Counted from the first letter of the stretch, positions 1 to 6,120 are shown. The stretch: 8,468 bases of DNA from Tannerella sp. (GCA_031267485.1 JAIRYY010000077.1:1-8468); one strand, 5' to 3'. The notes: generated by a model not told the origin, from the letters alone. A program made the numbers and translations.

Positions 1-244
1 CCGTTTCCTCAAACCGCTGCACGTTTTCCTGGAGGGCGAGCAGGAGCCGTTTGGCATTGTCGGGGGTGAGGATGATGCGGCTTTTGACTTTCGCTTTCTG
101 CGTGCCCGGGACGATGCGAATGAAGTCGATGATAAATTCCGATGGCGAATGGGCGATGATGGCCAGGTTGGCGTATGTGCCCTGGGCGATTTCGTCTGTC
201 AGTTCCACCTCAATCTGATTTTGCTGCGGCTTGTTACTTTCCAT
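1..244 (-). CDS. DUF3467 family protein, 3' end cut by window edge
   Basis: The reverse strand reads from an ATG at 244-242 and stays open to the left edge, giving 81 residues that begin MESNKPQQNQIEVELTDEIA. The sequence AQGTYANLAIIAHSPSEFIIDF, followed by P-G-x-x-K-A-K-V-K-S-R-I-I-L-T-P and an A-K-R-L-L-x-A-L-x-x-N segment, is the hallmark of the small (about 100 aa) DUF3467 family of Bacteroidota. Its function is unknown to me. As I recall, the family often sits just downstream of rpoC; here it is instead divergent from a DUF4831 gene and has a possible -7 box of its own at 303-296. Only about 20 C-terminal residues should be missing. No Shine-Dalgarno sequence is visible, which is normal for the phylum. 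The family call is from memory of the motif and is fairly secure. Confidence 0.82.
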   Translation of the reverse strand, partial: MESNKPQQNQIEVELTDEIAQGTYANLAIIAHSPSEFIIDFIRIVPGTQKAKVKSRIILTPDNAKRLLLALQENVQRFEET

Positions 245-295
245 ATATTTTCGATTAATTGTTGTCCGGAGGCAAAATGTTTGCCGTCCGGGGGA

Positions 296-303
296 CAAAA
301 ATA
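296..303 (-). promoter_or_regulatory. Possible -7 box for the DUF3467 gene
   Basis: On the reverse strand this reads TATTTTTG, a match to the Bacteroidota sigma-factor -7 consensus TAnnTTTG, about 50 nt upstream of the DUF3467 ATG. No convincing TTTG -33 element lies 19-21 nt further upstream (around 323-326). With the rightward promoter at 322-353 this would make the 136-bp gap a divergent promoter region. In such A/T-rich DNA a single box can occur by chance. Confidence 0.35.
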
Positions 304-321
304 CATTTTACTTTTGAAAAA

Positions 322-353
322 TTTGTCTCTTGCGAAAAAATAGTTTAGTTTTG
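322..353 (+). promoter_or_regulatory. Bacteroidota-type promoter for DUF4831-transporter unit
   Basis: TTTG at 322-325 is followed after exactly 20 nt by TAGTTTTG at 346-353. This matches the two-part promoter of the Bacteroidota primary sigma factor (TTTG, 19-21 nt, TAnnTTTG). The ATG at 381 follows 27 nt after the box, which leaves a short leader. It is the best promoter match in the window and the only one with a full -33 TTTG. It probably serves both the DUF4831 gene and the transporter 19 nt downstream of it. Confidence 0.65.
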
Positions 354-380
354 TGCGGTTTTTAATACTCGTAAGCAAGA

Positions 381-1454
381 ATGAAATTCAAAATATCAGT
401 ATCCGGCCTGTTATTGTGCGCCGTGACAGCAATGGCCCAGACTAACGTGGAAAAGGTGATTCCGACGAAAGCGTCGGGCGATGGCATAACGTATTCATTG
501 CCCCGGACTTCGTTTGTCGTGAACGCCGAAGTGACCAGAGTGACGGTGAAAGCCGGTCCGTACTACCGCTATGCGGAGCGTTACCTCGGAATTAAAGACG
601 TGGCTACGGAGGATGCCGTCTACCATGAGCTTGGCAAAGTGACGCTGACGGGCAAGGGCGTCCCCGATTCGGATAACACGTACAAAATAGAGTTCAGGCA
701 GAAAACGGTAGCGCCGTTCGCCTATCTGACGCCGGACGGGCTGCTGTGCGCAATCAACGAAGTGTATGTTCCCGAAGAACAGACGCCGGAAGCCGTCGCC
801 GGTACGGAGGAGAAAAGCAGGGCGAATATACCGCCGTCGTCGTCCGTGTATACGGAAGAATTGCTGATGGCCGGCTCGATAGCCCGGCAGGCGGAAGTTG
901 CCGCCAAGCAAATCTATCATCTGCGCGAAAGCCGTACCGACATACTGACCGGCGACGCCGAAAACATGCCGCCGGACGGGGAGGCTATGAAAATCGTCAT
1001 ATCAAAGCTCGAAGAACAGGAAAAGGCGCTGACCCGGCTTTTCACGGGAGTCGAAACCCGCGAAACAGACTGGTTCGACGTATCCATACTGCCGGAAGAC
1101 GAACTGGAACACGAGGTGCTGTTCCGCTTCTCGTCCAGGCTGGGGATTCTCGACGCCGACGACCTTGGCGGCGAACCGGTTTACATGAATCTTACCGCGC
1201 TCGAACGCGCGCCGGAACTTGACCCTAAGGAAGCGGAGAAAAAAGCCAGATCGCTTAAAGGCATTGTCTATAATGTTCCCGGAAGGGCGCGGGTGGAAAT
1301 AATAAGAAACAACCGGACGCTCGTCAAAAAGGAACTGCCGTTCGTTCAGTTCGGCACGCGGGAAACGCTCGCACCGGTTCTCCTGGAAGACAAAAAACAG
1401 CCCGTGAAAGTACTTTTCTATCCCGAAACGGGCGCCATAAGGCAAATAAAATAA
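381..1454 (+). CDS. DUF4831 family exported protein
   Basis: This 357-aa protein starts with a clear Sec signal peptide: K2 and K4, a hydrophobic core LLLCAVTAMA, and probable cleavage after A-M-A near residue 19. The mature protein should therefore be exported, most likely to the periplasm. Residues 59-70 read GPYYRYAERYLG, which I recognise as the conserved motif of the Bacteroidota DUF4831 family. The region after it (roughly 70-130) is the usual mixed alpha/beta part, ending in P-D-G-L-L-x-A-I-N. Length is normal for the family. Function is unknown. It has its own promoter at 322-353 and is separated from the peptide transporter by 19 nt, so the two are probably co-transcribed; that is not enough to claim a shared job. 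The ATG at 381 is the only start giving a proper signal peptide. Confidence 0.85.
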   Translation: MKFKISVSGLLLCAVTAMAQTNVEKVIPTKASGDGITYSLPRTSFVVNAEVTRVTVKAGPYYRYAERYLGIKDVATEDAVYHELGKVTLTGKGVPDSDNTYKIEFRQKTVAPFAYLTPDGLLCAINEVYVPEEQTPEAVAGTEEKSRANIPPSSSVYTEELLMAGSIARQAEVAAKQIYHLRESRTDILTGDAENMPPDGEAMKIVISKLEEQEKALTRLFTGVETRETDWFDVSILPEDELEHEVLFRFSSRLGILDADDLGGEPVYMNLTALERAPELDPKEAEKKARSLKGIVYNVPGRARVEIIRNNRTLVKKELPFVQFGTRETLAPVLLEDKKQPVKVLFYPETGAIRQIK

Positions 1455-1473
1455 CCAAATAAAAATCACTTAT

Positions 1474-3033
1474 ATGTTTAAAAATCATCCGAAAGGATTA
1501 CTTGGCGCGGCGCTGTCGAATATGGGCGAGCGTTTCGGCTTCTACATCATGATGGCTATTCTTACGCTGTTCATATCCTCCAAATTCGGGCTGTCGGAGA
1601 CGACGACGGGGTATATCTATTCCGCGTTCTATGCCTCCACTTATTTCCTGGCGCTGGTCGGCGGACTGATTGCCGACAAAACGAGGAATTACAAGGGTAC
1701 GATACTTATCGGTATCATACTGATGGCGGTGGGGTATCTGGCGATTGCCGTGCCCACGCCGACGCCGGTGCCGGACATGAAGCTGTACCTGATAATCACG
1801 TGCGCCGGGCTGCTCGTCATTTCGTTCGGCAACGGCCTGTTCAAGGGAAACCTTCAGGCGCTGGTCGGGCAGATGTACGACAATCCCAGGTATGCAGGCA
1901 AAAGGGATGCCGGGTTCCAGATTTTTTACATGTTTATCAACGTGGGAGCCATGTTCGCCCCGTTTATTGCAATCGGCGTACGCAACTGGTGGCTGAAAGC
2001 GCATAATTTCGATTATAACGGTTCTCTGCCGGAGTTGTGTCATCAGTACGTTGCGCAGGGGGATGCAATGCCCGCGGAGGCTGTCGCCCGCCTGTCGAAT
2101 TATGCGAACGGCGTCTCGCTCGACGGTTCGCCGGTTACCGACCTGCTGGCCTTTTCCAACAGCTATCTGGATGTGTTCAACGTCGGATTCCAGTATGCCT
2201 TTGCCGCGGCTGTCGTGGCGATGCTGATTTCTTTTATTATTTATATTGTAAACAAACGGACGTTCCCCGACCCGGCGGCGGGCAGGGCTGCCGTCAGCGG
2301 AAAGAAAACGTCGGCGGAAGAAATAGAAATGAGCGTTCAGGAAATAAGACAGCGCATATATGCCCTGTTTGCCGTGTTCGGCGTGGTCATATTCTTCTGG
2401 CTGTCTTTCCATCAGAACGGCTATTCGCTCACCTATTTTGCACGGGACTACGTGAATCTGGACATCATCAATATCGACCTGGGCTTTACCAGCATCAAGG
2501 GAGCGGAAATATTCCAGGCCGTCAATCCGTTTTTTGTCGTGATGCTGACCCCGCTAATCATGTGGATATTCAGCGCATTGAACAGGAAGGGGCGGAAACT
2601 GTCCACTCCCATGAAGATTGCTTTGGGCATGGGGATTGCGTCGCTTGCATACGTGTTTCTGATGGTGTTTTCGTTTGCATTGCCCGCGAAAGAATCCCTG
2701 GCGAACATGAGCGTGGGTGAGATTGACGCCATGCGCGTCACGCCGATGGTCATGATTACGCTGTATTTCATCCTCACGGTAGCGGAGCTGTTCATCTCGC
2801 CGCTGGGCCTGTCGTTCGTGTCGAAAGTCGCCCCTCCCCATTTGCAGGGCGTGATGCAGGGCTTCTGGCTGGCCGCCACGGCTATCGGCAACGCCATCCT
2901 GTTTATCGGCGGCATCCTTTACACAAGCGTCCCGCTGTGGATATGCTGGTTAGTGTTTGCCGGCGCTACGGGACTGTCGATGATTGTGATGCTCAGTATG
3001 GTCAGGTGGCTTGAGCGCGTAGCTAAGGGTTGA
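1474..3033 (+). CDS. POT/PTR-family peptide MFS transporter
   Basis: This 519-aa inner-membrane protein has about 12-14 hydrophobic helices. Family landmarks appear in order: G-E-R-F-G-F-Y at 18-24 in helix 1, GNGLFKGN at 119-126, the PTR2 signature FYMFINVGA at 151-159, the helix-7 segment SFHQNGYSL starting at 311, and ELFISPLGLSFVSKVAPP from 438. POT proteins import di- and tripeptides driven by protons. Two acidic positions used for proton coupling in characterised POTs look replaced: the first Glu of the E-x-x-E-R-F motif is N16 (E19 and R20 remain), and the helix-7 Glu appears to be H313. As I recall, N-x-G-E-R-F is common in Bacteroidota members, so this is a clade variant, not damage. 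Substrate and coupling ion are therefore less certain than the fold. The gene follows DUF4831 by 19 nt, and its last 11 bp overlap the end of nadD on the other strand. Confidence 0.9.
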   Translation: MFKNHPKGLLGAALSNMGERFGFYIMMAILTLFISSKFGLSETTTGYIYSAFYASTYFLALVGGLIADKTRNYKGTILIGIILMAVGYLAIAVPTPTPVPDMKLYLIITCAGLLVISFGNGLFKGNLQALVGQMYDNPRYAGKRDAGFQIFYMFINVGAMFAPFIAIGVRNWWLKAHNFDYNGSLPELCHQYVAQGDAMPAEAVARLSNYANGVSLDGSPVTDLLAFSNSYLDVFNVGFQYAFAAAVVAMLISFIIYIVNKRTFPDPAAGRAAVSGKKTSAEEIEMSVQEIRQRIYALFAVFGVVIFFWLSFHQNGYSLTYFARDYVNLDIINIDLGFTSIKGAEIFQAVNPFFVVMLTPLIMWIFSALNRKGRKLSTPMKIALGMGIASLAYVFLMVFSFALPAKESLANMSVGEIDAMRVTPMVMITLYFILTVAELFISPLGLSFVSKVAPPHLQGVMQGFWLAATAIGNAILFIGGILYTSVPLWICWLVFAGATGLSMIVMLSMVRWLERVAKG

Positions 3034-3595
3034 AAAGTTCGCGCATCGCCCATACCTTTTCGGGAAGAAAAAAGCGGACGTCCCTGTGCTCCCTGACAGA
3101 CCGGCGTATGAAAGTGGACGATATCTCCAGAAGGGGAGCTTCCACTTTTTTTATGTTCGCATATTTCTCCGGAACCGTTATTTCGCAATCCTTGCGCGGG
3201 TAGATGATGATGGGAAACTCATCGACCAGTTCGTCGAAATTTTTCCAGCAGGAAATATTCTCCCAGTTATCGGCGCCCATTATCAGCAGAAACGCCGTGT
3301 CCGGGAACTGTCTGCGCAGTTCCCGCAAAGTGTTGATGGTATATGACGGCCGGGGCAGCCTGAACTCGATGTCGCACGCCTTGAAGCCCGGATACCCGTC
3401 AATCGCGGCTTCCACCATCCGGAGCCTCGCGTTTCCGTCCATCAAACCGGCCTCATCCTTGAACGGATTCAGGGGCGACACGAGAAACCACAGTTCATCC
3501 AGGCCGCAAAACTCGCGAATCCAGTTTGCCAGCGCCAGATGACCGATGTGAATCGGATTGAACGAACCCGGGAATATGCCGACAGCCATTTTCAT
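3023..3595 (-). CDS. nadD: Nicotinate-nucleotide adenylyltransferase (NadD)
   Basis: NadD transfers AMP from ATP to nicotinate mononucleotide, giving deamido-NAD in cytoplasmic NAD synthesis. The 190-aa protein has the nucleotidyltransferase motif GIFPGSFNPIHIGH at 6-19 (both catalytic His of H-x-G-H present) and the C-terminal ISSTFIR motif at 158-164 that binds the ATP phosphates. Length is normal. Two starts are possible: ATG at 3595, which overlaps the stop of the upstream nuclease gene as ATGA, and ATG at 3589 two codons later (MAVGIF). I chose the first because of the coupling geometry, but the protein is functional with either. As I recall, nadD usually follows gmk directly in Bacteroidales; here a nuclease gene lies between. 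I see no promoter immediately upstream, so expression probably depends on read-through from that gene or gmk. The stop is TAG, and the 3' end overlaps the convergent transporter gene. Confidence 0.95.
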   Translation of the reverse strand: MKMAVGIFPGSFNPIHIGHLALANWIREFCGLDELWFLVSPLNPFKDEAGLMDGNARLRMVEAAIDGYPGFKACDIEFRLPRPSYTINTLRELRRQFPDTAFLLIMGADNWENISCWKNFDELVDEFPIIIYPRKDCEITVPEKYANIKKVEAPLLEISSTFIRRSVREHRDVRFFLPEKVWAMRELFNP

Positions 3596-4518
3596 TCCGC
3601 CTGATTGCCCTGAAGAAGACGTTTCAATTCGGCAATTTGCCGGTCCTTTTCTTCGAGCGCCCTGGCCTTTTCCTCGAGCGCCCTGGCCTGCTCTTCGATA
3701 ACGCTTTCATGTTCCCTGATTTTCCTGAAGTAAACGGCTTCGAGAATACGCATAGCCTCTTCTTCGTTTTCCAGCTGTTTGCGTTCTTCCCCGTCCGCCG
3801 CCATTTCGTACAGGACGGACGTGATGAGTTCCATCTCCTCGTCGTCCGGCTGGTAGCGGTATTCCTTAATCACGCCCGAATCTTTCCGGATGAAATAGGC
3901 CTGTTCGAAGATGCTCAGCAGCTTGTCCAGGTTTGTCGTGTAGCGTAAGTCCGCGATTCTGCCGGCCTGGATAACGTAGCTGTCGTGCGTAAGCAGTTCG
4001 ATAAAGCGGGATTTGGCATGGATGGTCTCCCGGTTTCTCATGTCCGTGTACATCCGTCCGACTTTCACGCACGGACTTTCTATCCCTGCGAGGTTAAATC
4101 CGAGGATGTAAATCGTCGTAATCGGAAGCGTTATTTCACCGTTGCTCATGGTATCCGTTTTGCCGTACTGTTCGCCGAGGTATTTGCGGAAACGCATCAG
4201 GTCGTCCTGATTCCAGGATTTCTGCACCTCTATCAGTATCTTTTTCCGCTCGCCGTCTTCGGTCAGGACGGTTGCCATGAAATCTATCCGGAAGATGGAA
4301 TAATAAACATCGTCATCCGGCCCCTTTTTCACCTTCCCCCTGTACGTAAACTCCTGGGGGAGGACGGTAACTTCCGTGATTTGCTGTTCCAGTATTGTCG
4401 AGAGGAAAAACTTTGCTATGCGCATGTTTTCCATCAATCGCTTAAACACCGTATCGTATAGCGGATTGGCGATAATAAACGATTTCACTCCTGTTCCGTT
4501 CCGTTCTTTTCCGTTCAT
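3592..4518 (-). CDS. PD-(D/E)XK nuclease / Rpn-type putative transposase
   Basis: With the start at 4518 the protein has 308 aa. Residues 18-28 read NPLYDTVFKRL, the usual opening of the Rpn/PDDEXK_2 family. The nuclease core is visible as D79 in RIDFMATV and E97-x-Q99-K100 in ILIEVQK, so the active site looks intact. The middle (about 140-240) carries the family's Y-I-L-G-F-x-L and later helical segments. The end (about 270-303) is a coiled coil containing a duplicated heptad ARALEEK. Related proteins have been linked to RecA-independent recombination and resemble transposases; this copy has no visible terminal repeats. The reading frame stays open to an ATG at 4668, but the 50 extra residues precede the family's usual start, and a -7 box (4547-4540) lies inside them, so 4518 is preferred. 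Its stop overlaps the nadD ATG by 4 bp. It lies between gmk and nadD, which suggests insertion. Confidence 0.85.
   Translation of the reverse strand: MNGKERNGTGVKSFIIANPLYDTVFKRLMENMRIAKFFLSTILEQQITEVTVLPQEFTYRGKVKKGPDDDVYYSIFRIDFMATVLTEDGERKKILIEVQKSWNQDDLMRFRKYLGEQYGKTDTMSNGEITLPITTIYILGFNLAGIESPCVKVGRMYTDMRNRETIHAKSRFIELLTHDSYVIQAGRIADLRYTTNLDKLLSIFEQAYFIRKDSGVIKEYRYQPDDEEMELITSVLYEMAADGEERKQLENEEEAMRILEAVYFRKIREHESVIEEQARALEEKARALEEKDRQIAELKRLLQGNQAE
3653..3688 (-). repeat. Duplicated 21-bp heptad in the nuclease coiled coil
   Basis: The 15-bp word TCGAGCGCCCTGGCC (as read on the + strand) occurs at 3653-3667 and again at 3674-3688, 21 bp apart, inside the 3' end of the nuclease gene. 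On the coding strand each copy encodes A-R-A-L-E, giving the repeated heptad ARALEEK in the C-terminal coiled coil. Near identity of the DNA points to a recent in-frame duplication. Confidence 0.8.
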
Positions 4519-4539
4519 AATTATTTCAGTTAATGCGCA

Positions 4540-4547
4540 CAAAACTA
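4540..4547 (-). promoter_or_regulatory. Putative -7 box for the nuclease gene
   Basis: The reverse strand reads TAGTTTTG, an exact TAnnTTTG match, followed by TGCG just as at the promoter ahead of DUF4831 (both sites share TAGTTTTGTGCG). It lies 22 nt upstream of the ATG at 4518. The -33 position holds only TGTG (4570-4567) after a 19-nt gap, so the upstream half is weak. The site falls inside the longer version of the nuclease frame and so argues for the 4518 start. Confidence 0.5.
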
Positions 4548-4682
4548 TTAAATATTTTCGAAACCGCACAGCATTTCCACGCGTAAAAGGCAAAAAGGGA
4601 ATGTAAACTCCGGATTTATCGTTTTCGGGGGAGAGAAAAATGCCCCAATCCGCTAAACTTTTGTGCATTGTATTTCGCCGTC

Positions 4683-5252
4683 CTATGATTCGATAAAGTT
4701 CCTGACAATACGAAACACCTCGTTCCGCGCTTTTTCCAGGTTGTCGTTGATGACGACCGCATCAAACCTGCCGGCAAACTGCAGCTCGTATTCCGCCCGT
4801 TCCAGGCGGCGTCCGATAACTTCGGGCGCGTCCGTGCCGCGTTTTTCGAGCCGGCGGCGCAATTCGCCGACCGACGGGGGACGGATGAAAACAGACAGGG
4901 CGCGGTCGCCGTAAAGATTTTTTATATTGCATCCGCCGACAACATCCACGTCAAAAACCACATTTTGTCCGGCTTCGGCGATACGTTCGACCTCGCTTTT
5001 CAATGTCCCGTAAAACGTGTCCCTGTATACTTCTTCGTATTCCAGGAAGTCGTCCTTTTCAATGTGCGAACGGAACTCCTCCGGCGTGAGGAAATAATAG
5101 TCCACGCCGTCCCGTTCGTTTCCACGCGGAGCGCGGCTTGTCGCCGATACGGAAAACCGCAGGGGCAATCCCTGTTGCAGCAAGTGTTGTATTACCGAGC
5201 TTTTACCGGAACCGGAAGGCGCTGAAAATATAATAAGTTTCCCTTTTTCCAT
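4683..5252 (-). CDS. gmk: Guanylate kinase
   Basis: Guanylate kinase phosphorylates GMP to GDP with ATP in the cytoplasm. The 189-aa protein has normal length. Residues 10-19 are the P-loop SAPSGSGKSS with K17. The GMP-binding signature follows at 36-54, S-A-T-S-R-A-P-R, then E46, G49 and D51-Y-Y-F. The C-terminal lid and adenine region contain R-R-L-E-K-R-G-T-D and I-x-R-R-L. The ATG at 5252 is 23 nt downstream of a -7 box and directly precedes the P-loop strand, so the start is secure. The stop is TAG. Downstream, 164 nt separate it from the nuclease gene. As I recall, Bacteroidales commonly have yicC upstream and nadD directly downstream; here yicC is absent, replaced by non-coding and repeat DNA, and nadD is displaced by the nuclease gene. 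Confidence 0.96.
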   Translation of the reverse strand: MEKGKLIIFSAPSGSGKSSVIQHLLQQGLPLRFSVSATSRAPRGNERDGVDYYFLTPEEFRSHIEKDDFLEYEEVYRDTFYGTLKSEVERIAEAGQNVVFDVDVVGGCNIKNLYGDRALSVFIRPPSVGELRRRLEKRGTDAPEVIGRRLERAEYELQFAGRFDAVVINDNLEKARNEVFRIVRNFIES

Positions 5253-5533
5253 TGTATTTATCCTTTTTAGCCGCGCAAATATACGTATTATTTCGAAAAC
5301 CTCCGCCCGGAAAAATTTGGCGCGCAGATGACAGATTCCAAAGATAAACGCAGATCCTTCAAATGCAGGGAATATGGCGGCAAAAGAACCGGTACAATCC
5401 TCTTTTTTGCCGGTAAGAAATCCTCTCCCGGGATGACCTTGAGAGCGAAAGCGGGGGGATGTTGCCTGTCGACTTAACGGCTGTTATTACGCTTAAAGAC
5501 AGTGCGCTGACTTCGCTGACTTAAATGTCATGA
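5253..5533. other. Non-coding stretch between gmk and the 21-bp array
   Basis: Apart from the gmk -7 box near its left end, I see no gene here. All frames are short and none gives a recognisable protein. Small features are two copies of AATCCTCT (about 5397 and 5420), ACCGGT and GCCGGT flanking a T-rich loop near 5389-5416, and GCTGACTT twice (about 5509 and 5518) just before the array. As I recall, yicC would be expected upstream of gmk, but no remnant of it is recognisable. Confidence 0.5.
5276..5283 (-). promoter_or_regulatory. Putative -7 box for gmk
   Basis: The reverse strand reads TATATTTG, a TAnnTTTG match 23 nt upstream of the gmk ATG. No TTTG is seen at the expected -33 position (about 5303-5306). 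It is consistent with gmk being the first gene of its transcript here, since no gene precedes it closely. Confidence 0.45.
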
Positions 5534-6039
5534 CTCGAGTCCCTGACGCGCGAACTCAAGTCCCTGGCTCGCGGACTCGAGTCCCTGGCTCGCGGACTCG
5601 AGTCCCTGACTCGCGGACTCGCGTCCCTGGCTCGCGGACTCGCGTCCCTGGCTCGCGGACTCGCGTCCCTGGCTCGCGGACTCAAGTCCCTGACTCGCGG
5701 ACTCGAGTCCCTGGCTCGCGGACTCGAGTCCCTGGCTCGCGGACTCGAGTCCCTGACTCGCGGACTCGAGTCCTTGACGCGCGGACTCGCGTCCCTGACG
5801 CGCGGACTTGAGTCCCTGGCTCGCGGACTAGAATCCCTGGCTCGCGGACTCGAGTCCCTGACGCGCGGACTCGAATCCCTGACTCGCGGACTCGAGTCCC
5901 TGACTCGCGGACTCGCGTTCCTGGCTTGGGGACTTGAGTCCCTGACTCGCGGACTCGCGTCCCTGGAACGTGGATGTCCTGCCGGCGCAGCGGCGCAGGC
6001 TTGCAGCCCGCTTACTTGAAAATATCTGCGACAATCCAT
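5521..6039 (-). CDS. Doubtful ORF through the array, R/S/P/D-rich heptapeptide repeat
   Basis: From an ATG at 6039 the reverse strand is open for 172 codons. About 30 non-repeated residues, beginning MDCRRYFQVSG and rich in Ala/Cys further on, are followed by about 20 copies of a seven-residue repeat of the type SPRVRDS. The product would be very basic and probably disordered, with no signal peptide or known domain. The frame can also be extended to a TTG at 6072. Against it: no promoter is seen, the non-repeated start looks like ordinary non-coding DNA, and openness is an automatic result of a stop-free 21-bp unit. In its favour: base changes at unit positions 3, 6, 15 and 18 are almost all synonymous in this frame. 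The same is true of the opposite + frame, because the two share wobble positions, so this does not decide. Confidence 0.15.
   Translation of the reverse strand: MDCRRYFQVSGLQACAAAPAGHPRSRDASPRVRDSSPQARNASPRVRDSSPRVRDSSPRVRDSSPRARDSSPRARDSSPRVRDASPRVKDSSPRVRDSSPRARDSSPRARDSSPRVRDLSPRARDASPRARDASPRARDASPRVRDSSPRARDSSPRARDLSSRVRDSSHDI
5534..5974. repeat. Tandem array, 21 units of 21 bp, palindrome-based
   Basis: Twenty-one head-to-tail 21-bp units run without interruption. The consensus is the 12-bp palindrome GGACTCGAGTCC followed by a 9-bp spacer CTGGCTCGC, CTGACTCGC or CTGACGCGC. Eight units keep the palindrome perfect; others have GCG or AAG in place of GAG. Units 19 and 21 are the most diverged (TTC and TGG in unit 19; GAA-CGT in unit 21), as is typical of array edges. 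Variation falls at few positions, and third bases of the frame starting at 5534 change often. Because 21 is a multiple of three and the consensus lacks stops, several frames stay open. The + frame from 5534 reads L-E-S-L-A/T-R-G per unit; the - frame ending at 5521 reads S-P-R-V/A-R-D-S. It lies between the divergently oriented gmk and beta-propeller genes. Confidence 0.95.
5534..6019 (+). other. Open + frame encoding a leucine a/d heptad, no ATG
   Basis: Immediately after a TGA at 5531-5533, this frame is open to a TGA at 6017-6019. It reads 21 heptads of the form L-E/A/K-S-L-A/T-R-G and then a short tail ending CSPLT. Leucine occupies both heptad core positions (spacing 3 and 4, i.e. a and d) in all 21 units, although the Leu codons vary (CTC, CTT, CTA, CTG, TTG). 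It would form a long coiled coil, or a Gly-interrupted version of one. There is no ATG, only CTG or TTG, and no promoter or upstream coding region, so it may be the relic of a coiled-coil tail or simply chance. I do not call it a gene. Confidence 0.3.
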
Positions 6040-6112
6040 CCGGTCTGCATCATCTGCATGCTTCAAAATCAAACTTTTTCCATTAATATAATGGGAAATC
6101 CGGAAATTTGTA
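5975..6112. other. Non-coding leader between the array and the propeller gene
   Basis: No gene is supported here. The left part is G/C-rich, with a GCCGGCGCAGC and GGCGCAGGC near-repeat at about 5982-6000. The right part (after about 6065) becomes A/T-rich, as expected for a promoter region. CATCTGCAT-type words repeat near 6045-6060. Confidence 0.5.
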
Positions 6113-6120
6113 TAATTTTG
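6113..6120 (+). promoter_or_regulatory. Putative -7 box for the beta-propeller gene
   Basis: TAATTTTG matches TAnnTTTG and lies 27 nt before the ATG at 6148, the same spacing as at the DUF4831 promoter. The -33 region has only an ATG (6091-6093) 19 nt upstream, a weak match. The leader between box and ATG is A-rich (ATAAGGAAA), which suits Bacteroidota translation starts. Confidence 0.5.

Noticed and set aside
149..343. 64-aa + strand frame
   Set aside because: It lies antisense to the DUF3467 gene and across the divergent promoter region, and resembles no protein.
1498..2412. 304-aa frame antisense to the transporter gene
   Set aside because: It is a shadow of a G/C-rich coding region: basic, low in hydrophobic order and without a domain.
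3592..4518. Complete insertion sequence around the nuclease gene
   Set aside because: I see no terminal inverted repeats or target duplication; the borders are the gmk 3' region and the nadD start codon.
4519..4668. Fifty-residue N-terminal extension of the nuclease protein from ATG 4668
   Set aside because: The family begins near NPLYDTVFKRL; the extension has no recognisable content, and a -7 promoter box lies inside it.
5530..5811. ATG-started + frame through the array (TRVPGSR repeat)
   Set aside because: It is stopped by TGA at 5809-5811 inside unit 14 by a change that is silent in the leucine-heptad frame, so it is not the maintained frame.
5534..5974. CRISPR array
   Set aside because: The units are contiguous and the 9-bp spacers are nearly identical, with no unique spacer sequences and no cas genes.
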